From assembly GCF_007164525.1 (NCBI RefSeq), contig NZ_AP019791.1, forward strand, positions 2,281,501 to 2,345,500: DNA of 64,000 nucleotides, read 5' to 3'. How positions within the stretch are numbered: the stretch's first letter is position 1; each line of letters begins with the position of its first letter. This document shows, piece by piece, positions 24,932-34,209 of the stretch. Below the pieces are notes generated by a model. It saw only the letters and a program-made list of their open reading frames with translations, did not search any database and was not told where the DNA came from. The translations under genes and the position numbers were made by a program. This DNA comes from Rubrobacter xylanophilus. Its GTDB lineage: Bacteria > Actinomycetota > Rubrobacteria > Rubrobacterales > Rubrobacteraceae.

Positions 24932-25405
24932 ATGCTGGAGTTGCAGGTGCCGCTGCTGGCGGCGAAGGCCCTTCTCTTGCTTCTGCTCTTCGCCTTCGTC
25001 TACGCGGTGGTGCGCCGCGGGGTGGGAGACCTGAGGAGCATCCCCGAGGACGAGTCCTTCCAGCCCGGCGCCGCCGGGAGGAAGGAGGGGCAGGCCCCCA
25101 AGAGGGGGGTCTCCGAGCTGATGGTGGAGGAGTCCGAGGTGCTCGCGCCGGGGACGGAGTTCCCGATCGGCAACGGGACCACCACCATAGGGCGCTCCTC
25201 GGCGAGCGACATCGTGCTCAAGAGCGACGACTACGTCTCGGGCCGCCACGCCCGGCTCACCCGCCACGGGGGGCTGCTCTACGTCGAGGATCTCGGCTCC
25301 ACCAACGGGACCTTCGTCAACGGCAGGAAGACCGTCGGGGCCACGCCCCTGCGCGACGGGGACCGGGTGAGGGTGGGCTCCACGACCTTCAGGTATCTGG
25401 AGTAG
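24932..25405 (+). CDS. fhaB: FhaB/FipA-like FHA-domain membrane protein
   Basis: 157 residues. One N-terminal membrane helix (LLAAKALLLLLLFAFVYAVV) is followed by a linker and an FHA domain (about 65-155) with GRSSASDIVL, SGRHARL and LGSTNGTFVN. It keeps the Arg, Ser and Asn that hold phosphothreonine. Mycobacterial FhaB/FipA links FtsZ and FtsQ in a kinase-dependent way at the septum; a similar role is inferred. It starts 4 bp after fhaA and lies 3 bp before the phosphatase gene. Confidence 0.9.
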   Translation: MLELQVPLLAAKALLLLLLFAFVYAVVRRGVGDLRSIPEDESFQPGAAGRKEGQAPKRGVSELMVEESEVLAPGTEFPIGNGTTTIGRSSASDIVLKSDDYVSGRHARLTRHGGLLYVEDLGSTNGTFVNGRKTVGATPLRDGDRVRVGSTTFRYLE

Positions 25406-25408
25406 CCG

Positions 25409-26548
25409 GTGGCGGCCATGCTCTTTCTGGAGCCCTTCGGCATCACGGACGCAGGTCGGGTAAGGCAGAACAACGAGGACGCCCTGCTCGTCGGCGAGGG
25501 GAAGGACGAGACGCTCTTTGCGGTGGCCGACGGGATCGGTGGTTTCGAGGCAGGAGAGGTGGCGAGCTCCATCGCCATAGAGGTTCTGAAGGGGATGGAC
25601 CCCGGCGACTCCTTCGAGGAGGCTCTCAAGGAGGCCAACCGCCGGATAAGGGCGACGGCCCGGGGGGACGAGCGCTTCGCGGGAATGGGGACCACCGTCG
25701 TGGCCGTCCGCTTCGGGCAGCGGGACGGCCGCCCGGTGGCCGAGGTGGCCCACGTCGGCGACTCCCGGGCCTACCTGATGCACGGAGACGCGCTGCGCCC
25801 CGTCACCGAGGACCACTCGCTGGTGGCCGAGCTGGTACGCAGCGGGGACCTCAGCCGGGCCGAGGCCGCCGAGCACCCGCAGAGAAACCTCATAACCCGG
25901 GCCCTCGGGGCGGAGGAGACCGTGAACGTGGATACCGCCGTCTTCCCCGTGGAGGCCGGCGACAGGGTCGTGTTGTGCTCCGACGGTCTCTCGGACATGG
26001 TGCCGGAGGCGAGGATCTCGGAGATCCTCGCCCGGCACCGGGAGGACCCAGAGACCCCGGCGCGCAGGCTCCTGGAGGCGGCGCTGGAGGCCGGGGGTAC
26101 GGACAACGTCACCGTCGTGGTGGTCGACGTGAAGCAGCGGCGGGAGGAGCGGCGGGAGGAGCACGGTGGCACCCGCGAGATGCCCCCGGTAGCTCCTCCC
26201 CCTCCGAAGCCCCGTTCCTCCTCCCGGAGGAGCGGGGGCAAGCGGCGCTCCTCCCGGCTGCTCGGCCGGCTCCTGCGAGGGCTCGTCGGGCTCGTGGCGG
26301 TGGTCGTGCTGCTCACCCCGGCCTATCTCTGGGGATCCAGCCGGTACTTTCTCGACGCGCGGGGTGGGGAGGTCGTCGTCTACCGCGGGCTCCCCTACGA
26401 GGTGGGCGGGGTACAGCTCAACGAGGAGTGGCGGAGGACCGGGCTCAGGCTCTCCGAGGTGCGCCGGCCATACCGAGAGCCCATAACGGAGAGGAGGCTC
26501 TACACCAGGGATGAGGTCGAGCGGGTCCTGAGGGACCTCGAGAGGTAG
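25409..26548 (+). CDS. pstP: PP2C-family Ser/Thr phosphatase (PstP-like)
   Basis: 379 residues. The PP2C domain (about 1-240) has GRVRQNNEDALL, the metal-binding VADGIGGFEAGE, HVGDSRAYL, CSDGLSDMV and GGTDNVTVVV. A basic linker, one membrane helix (about 292-312) and a roughly 65-residue outer domain follow. This is the sole-phosphatase architecture of actinobacteria that reverses kinase signals on wall synthesis proteins. GTG 25409 is used; ATG 25418 is equally possible. It lies between fhaB and the rodA-type gene. Confidence 0.92.
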   Translation: MAAMLFLEPFGITDAGRVRQNNEDALLVGEGKDETLFAVADGIGGFEAGEVASSIAIEVLKGMDPGDSFEEALKEANRRIRATARGDERFAGMGTTVVAVRFGQRDGRPVAEVAHVGDSRAYLMHGDALRPVTEDHSLVAELVRSGDLSRAEAAEHPQRNLITRALGAEETVNVDTAVFPVEAGDRVVLCSDGLSDMVPEARISEILARHREDPETPARRLLEAALEAGGTDNVTVVVVDVKQRREERREEHGGTREMPPVAPPPPKPRSSSRRSGGKRRSSRLLGRLLRGLVGLVAVVVLLTPAYLWGSSRYFLDARGGEVVVYRGLPYEVGGVQLNEEWRRTGLRLSEVRRPYREPITERRLYTRDEVERVLRDLER

Positions 26549-26556
26549 CGCCTATC

Positions 26557-27849
26557 ATGACCCAGCGCGCCACCACGCCGATGATCCTGGCCCTGCTGGT
26601 GAGCACCCTGGGGTTCGCCACCCTCATCTTCGTGCAGGAGGCCACGAGCCCTCCGCTCATCTACGGGGCCTATTACGCGGGGACGCTGTTTGCGCTCTAC
26701 CTGGCGGTGCGCGTAATTCTCCCCCACTCCGACGTTTTGCTCCTGCCCATCGTGACCCTGCTCACCGGCATCGGGCTGGTCATGATCTTCCGGCTCACCT
26801 ACGACGTGGAGGGGGTCGAGAACCTCGCCATAACCCAGGCGGTCTGGATCCTCATCGGCAGCGGGGCGCTGCTGCTCATCGTCCTCCTCTTCCGCGACTA
26901 CGAGCGCCTCTTCGACTACAAGTACCTCTTCGCGCTGGCCGCGGTGGCGCTCATCTGCCTCACCTTCACCCCGCTCGGCTACGAGGTAAACGGGGCCCGG
27001 CTGTGGGTGCGGTTGGGGCCGGTCAACTTCCAGCCCTCGGAGTTCGCCCGGATAGCGCTCATCATCTTCTACGCCGGGTATCTGGCGGAGAAGCGGGATC
27101 TTCTGGCGGCCACCAGCAGGAGCGTGCTGGGCGTCCAGATCCCCTCCCCGAAGTACTTCGGGCCGGTCGCCCTGGTGTGGGCCGTCTCGCTCGGGCTGCT
27201 GGTCTTCGAGCGCGACCTGGGAAGCAGCCTGCTCTTCTTCGCCGTGCCGTTGTTGATGCTCTACGTGGCCACCGGACGTCTCGCCTACGTCATCATCGGG
27301 GGGCTCATGTTCTCCGGCGGGGCCTTCGCCACCTACCTGCTCTTCGACCACGTACGGGTCCGGGTGCAGACTTGGCTCGACCCCTGGCAGAACCCCGACG
27401 CCGAGGGCTTCCAGATCCTGCAGAGCATCTTCAACATCGCCGACGGCGGCATCACCGGCACGGGCCTGGGGGCCGGCTTCGCCCAGACCATCCCCGAGGT
27501 CCACACCGACTTCATCTTCAGCGCCATCGCCAGCGAGCTGGGACTGCTGGGGGCCACGGCGGTGCTTTTGGCCTTCCTGGTGTTCGTCTACCGGGGGATC
27601 AAGATCTCCCTCCTCGCCGGGGACGACGCCTCGAAGCTGCTCGCCTTCGGGCTCACCACCATGTTCGCCCTGCAGACCCTCATCATCGTAGGGGGTGTGA
27701 CCCGCCTGATCCCGCTGACCGGCATAACCCTGCCTTTCGTCTCCTACGGCGGCTCCTCGGTGGTCGGCAACTTCATCCTGACGGGGCTGTTGCTGGTCGT
27801 CTCCGAGAAGGCCGGCCGACGCGGGCCGGGGAAGGGAGCCGCCAGGTGA
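26557..27849 (+). CDS. RodA/FtsW-type SEDS peptidoglycan polymerase
   Basis: 430 residues with about ten to twelve membrane helices. SEDS signatures are GARLWVRLGPVNFQPSEFAR, the catalytic-region loop with ERDLGSSLLFF, and the C-terminal RLIPLTGITLPFVSYGGSS. SEDS proteins polymerise lipid II with a class B PBP partner. The partner PbpA-type gene begins inside its stop codon (GTGA), which is the usual cognate arrangement. By position this is the RodA paralogue of the pstP-rodA-pbpA cluster, but RodA and FtsW cannot be told apart with certainty here. Confidence 0.92.
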   Translation: MTQRATTPMILALLVSTLGFATLIFVQEATSPPLIYGAYYAGTLFALYLAVRVILPHSDVLLLPIVTLLTGIGLVMIFRLTYDVEGVENLAITQAVWILIGSGALLLIVLLFRDYERLFDYKYLFALAAVALICLTFTPLGYEVNGARLWVRLGPVNFQPSEFARIALIIFYAGYLAEKRDLLAATSRSVLGVQIPSPKYFGPVALVWAVSLGLLVFERDLGSSLLFFAVPLLMLYVATGRLAYVIIGGLMFSGGAFATYLLFDHVRVRVQTWLDPWQNPDAEGFQILQSIFNIADGGITGTGLGAGFAQTIPEVHTDFIFSAIASELGLLGATAVLLAFLVFVYRGIKISLLAGDDASKLLAFGLTTMFALQTLIIVGGVTRLIPLTGITLPFVSYGGSSVVGNFILTGLLLVVSEKAGRRGPGKGAAR

Positions 27850-29378
27850 ACGCCCACGTCCGGCGCACCTTCTACCTCTTCGTCGCGGGCTTCGTGGCCC
27901 TCATCGGGATGCTGGCCTACTGGCAGGTCTACGCCCGGGAGTCGCTGGCCAACAACCCCGAGAACGGGCTGCAGACCCGCAGGGCCATAGAGAGCCCGCG
28001 CGGCCTCATCTTGGCCCGCGACGGGGAGACGGTCCTGGCCCGCAGCGTAGAGCGGCCCTCCGAGAGCGGCAACAACCCCACCTACGAGCGGGTCTACCCC
28101 CAGGGGCCGCTCTACGCGGGGGTCGTCGGCTACTGGAGCACCCGCTACGGGGCCACCGGGATCGAGATAGCCGAGAACTCCAACCTCTCCGGCAACGCCG
28201 ACCCGGCCACCCTCGACGAGCTGATCAACCAGATCTCCGGCGGCCCCCGCCCCGGCAACAACGTCACCCTGACCATAGACCCGCAGCTGCAGCGCCTGGC
28301 CTACGAGCTTTTGGCGGCGAGCAACACCGGCCGGGGCTCGGTGGTGGCCGTGGACCCGAAGACGGGGGAGATCCTGGCGCTGGTCTCCCACCCCTCCTAC
28401 GATCCGAACAACATAGACGACCGTTTCCGGGAGCTGCAGCAGGACCCCTCCCAGCCGCTGCTGAATCGGGCGACACAGGGGCTCTATCCCCCAGGATCGG
28501 TCTTCAAGGTGGTGACCGCCGCGGCCGCCCTCAAGAGCGGGGTCTCACCGACCGCCGTCTTCTTCGACGACGGGACCTACGAGCAGCCCGGCTACACCGT
28601 CACCAACTACGGCGGGGCCTCCTACGGCCGGGTGACCTTCGCCCAGGCGCTCGCGCTCTCCATAAACACCGTCTTCGCCCAGATAGCGGTCGAGGAGGTG
28701 GGCCGGCAGCTGCTCTACGCCACCGCCCGGGACTTCGGCTTCGGCTCCTCCTACGAGGAGTTCCCGCTGGAGATCTCCGCGAGCCGGCTCGGCGAGGGGA
28801 ACCTGGCCCAGATCGCCTTCGGCCAGGATACCGTGCTCTCCAACGTCTTCCAGATGGCGCTCGTCGCGGCCACGGTCGCCAACGACGGCACCATGATGGA
28901 ACCGCACCTGGTGAAGGAGGTGCGCTCCCCGGACGGGATCATCATAGAGCGCGCCTCCCCGCAGAGGGAGCGCGAGGTGCTAGACCCGCAGACCGCCGCC
29001 ACCCTTAAGGAGATGATGGTCGGGGTGGTGGAGAGCGGCTCGGCGACGGCGGCGCAGATAGCGGGGGTCGAGGTCGCCGGGAAGACCGGAACGGCCGAGG
29101 TCCCTCCCAACGCCCCCCACTCCTGGTTCATCGCCTTCGCCCCCGCCGACGACCCCCGGATAGCCGTGGCCGTGCTGGTGGAGAACGGCGGCGACGGCGA
29201 GAAGCAGGCGCTGCCCATAGCCCGGCAGCTGATCGCCTCCTACCTCGATCTGCCCTCCCGGACCGCTCCGCAACAGAACCCCGCAGCCCCCAACCTTCCC
29301 GAAGGGCTGCCGCAACAGCTCCCCGGCGAGCTCCAGAACCTGCCGCAGCGGCTCTTCGGGGAGAACGGGAGGCCCTAA
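27846..29378 (+). CDS. pbpA: PbpA-type class B penicillin-binding protein (transpeptidase)
   Basis: 510 residues from a GTG overlapping the rodA stop by 4 bp. One N-terminal membrane anchor (about 8-27) precedes a short pedestal and the transpeptidase domain (about 145-470). Active-site motifs are SVFK (Ser218, Lys221), SIN (Ser272, Asn274) and KTGT (Lys413). The short N-terminal region fits PbpA rather than larger PBP2/3 proteins. It crosslinks peptidoglycan with its SEDS partner. The C-terminal tail is Pro/Gln-rich with repeated LP and NLP units, probably extended into the wall. Confidence 0.93.
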   Translation: MNAHVRRTFYLFVAGFVALIGMLAYWQVYARESLANNPENGLQTRRAIESPRGLILARDGETVLARSVERPSESGNNPTYERVYPQGPLYAGVVGYWSTRYGATGIEIAENSNLSGNADPATLDELINQISGGPRPGNNVTLTIDPQLQRLAYELLAASNTGRGSVVAVDPKTGEILALVSHPSYDPNNIDDRFRELQQDPSQPLLNRATQGLYPPGSVFKVVTAAAALKSGVSPTAVFFDDGTYEQPGYTVTNYGGASYGRVTFAQALALSINTVFAQIAVEEVGRQLLYATARDFGFGSSYEEFPLEISASRLGEGNLAQIAFGQDTVLSNVFQMALVAATVANDGTMMEPHLVKEVRSPDGIIIERASPQREREVLDPQTAATLKEMMVGVVESGSATAAQIAGVEVAGKTGTAEVPPNAPHSWFIAFAPADDPRIAVAVLVENGGDGEKQALPIARQLIASYLDLPSRTAPQQNPAAPNLPEGLPQQLPGELQNLPQRLFGENGRP

Positions 29379-29381
29379 ATG

Positions 29382-29387
29382 TATAAT
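29382..29387 (+). promoter_or_regulatory. TATAAT -10 box 8 nt before the pknB start
   Basis: A perfect TATAAT lies in the 17-bp gap between pbpA and pknB, followed after 8 nt by the GTG at 29396. pknB therefore probably has its own leaderless transcript besides cluster read-through. Confidence 0.65.
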
Positions 29388-29395
29388 CCAGCACC

Positions 29396-31366
29396 GTGCA
29401 GCAGCTCGTGGACAACCGCTACCGTATCGTACGGCGGCTGGGCAGCGGGGGGATGGCGGACGTCTACCTCGCCCACGACGACGTCCTGGACCGGGACGTG
29501 GCCCTGAAGGTCCTGAGCAGCCAGTACGCATCGGACGCCGAGTTCGTCGAACGCTTCAAGCGGGAGGCCCAGAGCGCGGCCGCCCTCGCCCACCCGAACA
29601 TCGTCTCCATCTACGACCGGGGGGAGGCCGAGGACGGCACCTACTACATCGCCATGGAGTACCTGCCCGGCGGGACGCTGAAGGACAGGATCCTCCGCAA
29701 GGGGCCCCTCCCGCCGAAGACGGCGGCCGCGGTGGCCCTGCAGATAGCCGAGGCGCTGAAGGCCGCCCACCAGCGCGGCGTCGTCCACCGGGACATAAAG
29801 CCGCACAACATCCTGATCACCGAGTCCGGTGACCTGAAGGTCACGGACTTCGGGATCGCCCGGGCGGCCTCCTCCTCGACGATGACCCGGACCGGAGCGG
29901 TGCTCGGCACAGCCCACTACATCTCGCCCGAGCAGGCGATGGGCGAGCCGGTGGGCCCGCCGAGCGACCTCTATTCTTTAGGGGTGGTGCTCTACGAGAT
30001 GCTCACCGGACGGCTCCCCTACGATGCCGACACCCCCATAGGCATCGCCATGAAGCACGTCAACGGCCACCTGCGGCCGCCGAGGGAGGTGAACCCGGCC
30101 GTGCCGGCCGGGCTCGACGCCATAACGAGTCGCCTTCTCGCCAAGGACCCAGAGGACCGCTACCAGAGCGCCGACGAGCTCATGGAGGACCTGGAGCGCT
30201 TTTTGCGGGGGGAGGATCCGACGGCGGCCGCCCCGACGGCGGTGATGGGCCGGATCGGGCGGGACGAGACCGCCCCGACCCGCGTCCAGCCCGCCGTGGC
30301 CCGGGAGAGAAAGCGGCGGCGCTGGCCGTTCATCGCCCTGCTCTCGCTGGTGCTGCTCGCGCTGCTCGGGTTCGGCGGCTACCAGCTGCTGCAGGAGCGG
30401 GCGGGCGGCGAAGCCACCCCGCCGAGAATAGCGGTCCCCGACCTCCAGGGGATGCGCCTGGAGGAGGCCAGGTCTGAGCACGGGGACGACTTCGAGATCG
30501 TCGAGGGGGAGCGGCGCGACGGTCCCCGGGAAGCCGGGACCATCCTGGAGCAGGATCCCCCGGCCGGGGAACGGCTGGAGCGGGGCTCGGAGATCTCCGT
30601 GGTCGTGGCCAGCGGAGAGAACGAGGTCCCCGAGGTGGTGGACAGCCCCGAAGACGAGGCCCGAGCCGCGCTCTCGGAGGCCGGCTTCGAGGTGAAGGTC
30701 GAGGAGCGCGAGAGCAAGGAGAGCGAGGAAGGCCTCGTACTCGAGCAGAGCCCCGGGGGAGGCAGCACCGCGGAGGTGGGTTCCACCGTGATCATCACGG
30801 TCGGCACCGGGGTCCCCATGGTGGTGGTGCCGGACATCCCCTACGGATACACCGCCGAGCAGTCCAGACAGGTGCTGGAACAGGCTGGCCTCAGGCTCGG
30901 CAACGTCGGCTATGCCCCGAACGACCAGGTCGCCGAGGGCGGCATCATTGACCAGAACCCGCCGCCGGGCACCGAGGTGGAGGAGGGCAGCGCGGTGGAC
31001 ATCGTGCTCAGCTCCGGCCCGCCACAGACCGAGGTGCCGGACGTGGTCGGCCTCGACGTGAACGTGGCGGTGCAGCGGCTGAGCCAGGCGGGGCTGGGAT
31101 ACAACTTGATAGAACGCCAGAGCCGCAGGCCGGAAGGAACGGTGCTCGCCACGAGCCCGCCCGCGGGCTCCACGGTGGATCAGGGGACCGAGGTGCAGGT
31201 GGCCTACAGCGTCGGTCGGCCGGAGGAGACCACAACCCGGCCTCAGGAGAGCGCCGGCAGACAGGGAGCGGGCGAGAACCGCCGGCGCGAGGAGACCCAG
31301 CGGCAGAACCCCTCGGGAGGTCCGGGCGAACGCCGGCCGCCGAACCGGGAGGAAGAAGGCGACTGA
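29396..31366 (+). CDS. pknB: PknB-like Ser/Thr kinase with four PASTA domains
   Basis: 656 residues. The kinase domain (about 8-270) has LGSGGMADVY, Lys38, HRDIKPHN with Asp133, DFGIAR and GTAHYISPEQA; the Thr-rich activation loop (STMTRTGAVLGT) suits autophosphorylation. One membrane helix (about 304-324) leads to four PASTA repeats (about 340-610), each ending near DPPAG or SPPAGS-type turns, then a polar tail. PASTA domains sense muropeptides or lipid II. It ends the wall cluster and would phosphorylate FHA-bound partners, with PstP reversing it. Confidence 0.95.
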   Translation: MQQLVDNRYRIVRRLGSGGMADVYLAHDDVLDRDVALKVLSSQYASDAEFVERFKREAQSAAALAHPNIVSIYDRGEAEDGTYYIAMEYLPGGTLKDRILRKGPLPPKTAAAVALQIAEALKAAHQRGVVHRDIKPHNILITESGDLKVTDFGIARAASSSTMTRTGAVLGTAHYISPEQAMGEPVGPPSDLYSLGVVLYEMLTGRLPYDADTPIGIAMKHVNGHLRPPREVNPAVPAGLDAITSRLLAKDPEDRYQSADELMEDLERFLRGEDPTAAAPTAVMGRIGRDETAPTRVQPAVARERKRRRWPFIALLSLVLLALLGFGGYQLLQERAGGEATPPRIAVPDLQGMRLEEARSEHGDDFEIVEGERRDGPREAGTILEQDPPAGERLERGSEISVVVASGENEVPEVVDSPEDEARAALSEAGFEVKVEERESKESEEGLVLEQSPGGGSTAEVGSTVIITVGTGVPMVVVPDIPYGYTAEQSRQVLEQAGLRLGNVGYAPNDQVAEGGIIDQNPPPGTEVEEGSAVDIVLSSGPPQTEVPDVVGLDVNVAVQRLSQAGLGYNLIERQSRRPEGTVLATSPPAGSTVDQGTEVQVAYSVGRPEETTTRPQESAGRQGAGENRRREETQRQNPSGGPGERRPPNREEEGD

Positions 31367-31372
31367 CGCAAC

Positions 31373-31639
31373 CTACTCCCGACCAGAAGAGAGAAGCTCC
31401 CGCCCGACGTATCCGCGAAGCTCCCCGGCCTCCAGCTCCCTGGGGGGCCTCACCTCTATGAAGTCGTGGCGGCCTATGGCGTTCTCGTAGACCCACCCCT
31501 CCTCCACGGGCTTCGACCGTCCGAGGTCGTAGCCCGTCTCGTGGTAGGCGGCGCACAGCTCGCCGGAGGGAAGCTCCAGGATCAAGATGGGATGCCTGCC
31601 GGGGGAATAGGCTCGTATCTTCACCCTCGCCTGCTCCAC
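31373..31639 (-). CDS. Small hypothetical protein
   Basis: 88 residues, not recognised. It is a compact beta-rich sequence (KIRAYSPGRHPILILELPSG, HETGYDLG, HDFIEVRPP) without a signal peptide or membrane segment. It converges with pknB (6 bp between stops) and is divergent from the beta-CASP gene. GC-rich codon positions like its neighbours suggest it is real. A nearby upstream GTG or TTG start is possible. Confidence 0.5.
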   Translation of the reverse strand: MEQARVKIRAYSPGRHPILILELPSGELCAAYHETGYDLGRSKPVEEGWVYENAIGRHDFIEVRPPRELEAGELRGYVGRELLSSGRE

Positions 31640-31732
31640 ACCAGAAGTCTACAACGGGCGGCCGCCCGTAGGAAGGGCTCCGAGGGGACAGGATTTTTGC
31701 CATGCTAAAATTTCCTCGAGATGAGCCATATA

Positions 31733-31748
31733 TGTCATATACATTACA
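31733..31748. promoter_or_regulatory. Palindromic operator candidate before the beta-CASP gene
   Basis: TGTCATATACATTACA has the form TGTnATnTAnATnACA, an imperfect 16-bp palindrome in an unusually AT-rich stretch (about 31700-31750). It sits 19 bp before the start at 31767 and just before the AGAGGAGG ribosome site. It looks like a repressor site; the cognate protein is unknown. Confidence 0.4.
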
Positions 31749-31766
31749 TCTCCAGAGGAGGTCGCC

Positions 31767-34205
31767 ATGTCAGATATCACACCCGACGGTGGAGACGTTA
31801 GAGACACACAAAAGAAGCCCCCGCCGCAGGGGCCCCCGGAGAACCTGCCCGAGGAGTTTTTGCGGCGGCGGCTCGGCAGGATGGACACCCGCAGGGCGCT
31901 TGCGGAGCTGTGCAAGAGCGTACCGGGTTTGGAGGAGGCATTGCTCCCCCCCGGCATTCAGGCTGACGCTCTAACCCGTCGTTCCGGGAGCTCCCAGATG
32001 CTTCGCAGCGTCGCGCGCAGGATAAAGCAGGACGCCGCGGCATGGAGCGCCTTCAGGACGGCGGTGGTGGAGCAGATCCCACCGGAGACCTCTGAGGCGG
32101 TGGGGCGGCTCTCCGATGAGAACCTCGACGAGCTGCGCGAGGCCCACACCACGGAGGGTCTGCTGCTGGCCGCGCTCGTCTCGGAGGAAGGGGTGGAGCC
32201 CGGCCTTCTGGAGACGCTGGTGAAGCGCTGGGAGGAGGAGAACCGGCAGGAGGAGAAGAGGGCCCACCAGGACGCTAAAGTAAAAGAGCTCGAATCCCGG
32301 CTGGAGGAGCTCAAGAAGGACAACGAGCGTCTCTCCTTCGCCTCCCGGGTAGCCAACGAGCGGGCCGAGTCTCTCGCCGAGGAGGTGCGGCTGCTGACCG
32401 GCGAGCGGGAGAGCGCTTCGGCCAGGGTCAGGGAGGCCGAGGAGCGGGCCCGGGCCGCGTTGAGCGTCCGGGAGCGGCTCGATGAGAGGATCTCCGAGCT
32501 CGAGCGGCGGGGGGCCCAGCTGGAGCGGGCTCTCGAGAGCGAGCGGCAGGCCTACGCCCGAGCCGCCGAACGCCTGGAGGAGCTGCACGCCGAGTTCGAG
32601 CGGGTGGTGGCGGAGAGGGATCAGATCCGTGACGCGCTCCAGCATGCCCGGTTCACCGACGAAGGTTTCGGCGAGCTGCTGGTGCGGGCCATCAAGAACG
32701 AGGTCGAGGCCCTGCCGGATACTCTGGAGGCTACCGCTCACACCGCGCGGCTTTTGGAGTTCATGAGCAGAGTGCTCCAGGCCCACGCAGATCTGCGCGG
32801 GGACAGGGGGGGCACCTCTCCTTCCGCGCGCGAGGAGGAGGGCGAAGAATCGGAAACAGGCTCCCGGGCGGGCCGGCCGGAGCCAGCGGCAAAGAGCGAA
32901 GTCCTGCGGCCCGTCCGGGTGAAGTCACGGCCGACGCTGGCGTTCAGGGCGCTCGGCGGGGCCGGAGAGGTCGGCGGCAGCAGCCACCTCCTGGACTTCG
33001 GAAGCACCCGCGTCCTGGTGGACGCCGGCATAAAGCCTGACGGCCGGGGACAGCTGGCGCCGGACTTCGAGGGGCTCGGTCGTCTGGACGGAGCGATCAT
33101 CACCCACGCCCACCTGGACCACTGCGGGGCTCTGCCGCTGCTGGTCAGGAACCGTCCCGACCTCCCGATCTACTGCACACCGCCCTCCGCGAAGCTCATC
33201 ATCAGCGCCCTCAACGACCACGCGGCGATGGGCGGCGGGGTTCCGGGCGGCGCCCCGATACACGAGGTGAAAAGGCGGCTCGTGCCCGTTCCCTTCGGCA
33301 AGCCCTTCGAGGTGGGCGGCGCGACGGTGACCCTCACCGAGAGCGGGCACATCCTGGGCGCGGCCAGCGTGCTCCTCAAGAGCAACTCGGCGATGGTCTT
33401 CCACACCGGGGACATCTGCATGGAGGACCACTTCTCCATCCCCTCGGCCCGGTTGCCGGAGGTCAGCGGCATAGATCTGCTCATCATGGAGGCCACGCTC
33501 GCCGACCAGCGCCCCCAGCCGTTCAACGAGTCGATAAAGAAGATGGTGCGGGTCATAAACGAGACCACCCTCGACCGGGGCGGGACGGTCCTGATCCCGA
33601 CTTACGCGCTGGGGCAGGCGCAGGAGATAATCCTCGGCCTGAAATACTTCGGCAGGGAACACGGACTGGAGCGCGACGTGTTCATCTACGTGGACGGCTC
33701 GGTGGTCACCACCTCCGAGCGCCTCTACGCCGAGCAGCTGCGCTACATGAAGCCCTACCTGCAGCACACCGACCCGCGGGAGCTGTTCTTCGGCGAGAAC
33801 ATCCGGGCCGTCGCCAACGACGACCGGGCGCGGGAGCGGATCCTGGCGAACCCCTGCGCGATAATCGCCTCACCGGTCACCATGCAGGGTGGGGCGAGCG
33901 CCTTCTACCGCCGGAGGCTGGAGGGGAGCGAGCGTAACGCGGTCATCCTCCCGTCCAACGCCGCCTCTTCCTACGGCACCCACCGGGCCGTCGGCGAGGG
34001 CAGCAGCTGGCGGGTGGAGCGGGTGAGTTTCGCCGCCCACTGCACCCAGGAGGAACTTTTGGGGATCACGGAGAAGCTCTCGCCGCGCCAGATCATCCTG
34101 ATCCACGGCTCCAGGCGCCGCATCAGCGACCTGGCCTTCCGGCTGGCGCCGAAGCACAAGATCCACACCCCAGAGGTGGGCGAGACGGTGCGCACGGTAC
34201 TCTAG
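31767..34205 (+). CDS. Coiled-coil / beta-CASP metallo-beta-lactamase nuclease fusion
   Basis: 812 residues. Residues 1-150 are a helical domain rich in Arg and Leu, 152-295 a long coiled coil, 300-385 a linker, and 390-812 a CPSF-type MBL/beta-CASP nuclease. The nuclease has THAHLDHCG (447-452 region), GHILGAA (His528), HTGDI (Asp549), MEATLAD and a final LIHGSRRR, so metal ligands appear intact. Such enzymes are RNA endo- or 5' exonucleases. The ribosome site AGAGGAGG precedes the ATG. A small winged-helix gene follows after 4 bp. The long N-terminal fusion is unusual for bacterial members and may dimerise or scaffold it. Confidence 0.8.
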   Translation: MSDITPDGGDVRDTQKKPPPQGPPENLPEEFLRRRLGRMDTRRALAELCKSVPGLEEALLPPGIQADALTRRSGSSQMLRSVARRIKQDAAAWSAFRTAVVEQIPPETSEAVGRLSDENLDELREAHTTEGLLLAALVSEEGVEPGLLETLVKRWEEENRQEEKRAHQDAKVKELESRLEELKKDNERLSFASRVANERAESLAEEVRLLTGERESASARVREAEERARAALSVRERLDERISELERRGAQLERALESERQAYARAAERLEELHAEFERVVAERDQIRDALQHARFTDEGFGELLVRAIKNEVEALPDTLEATAHTARLLEFMSRVLQAHADLRGDRGGTSPSAREEEGEESETGSRAGRPEPAAKSEVLRPVRVKSRPTLAFRALGGAGEVGGSSHLLDFGSTRVLVDAGIKPDGRGQLAPDFEGLGRLDGAIITHAHLDHCGALPLLVRNRPDLPIYCTPPSAKLIISALNDHAAMGGGVPGGAPIHEVKRRLVPVPFGKPFEVGGATVTLTESGHILGAASVLLKSNSAMVFHTGDICMEDHFSIPSARLPEVSGIDLLIMEATLADQRPQPFNESIKKMVRVINETTLDRGGTVLIPTYALGQAQEIILGLKYFGREHGLERDVFIYVDGSVVTTSERLYAEQLRYMKPYLQHTDPRELFFGENIRAVANDDRARERILANPCAIIASPVTMQGGASAFYRRRLEGSERNAVILPSNAASSYGTHRAVGEGSSWRVERVSFAAHCTQEELLGITEKLSPRQIILIHGSRRRISDLAFRLAPKHKIHTPEVGETVRTVL

Positions 34206-34209
34206 GGAC

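Noticed and set aside
31690-31766. CRISPR-like or phage-like repeat in the AT-rich stretch before the beta-CASP gene
   Set aside because: The ATAT/CATA repeats are a single imperfect palindrome, not regularly spaced units, and no cas or phage gene is nearby.
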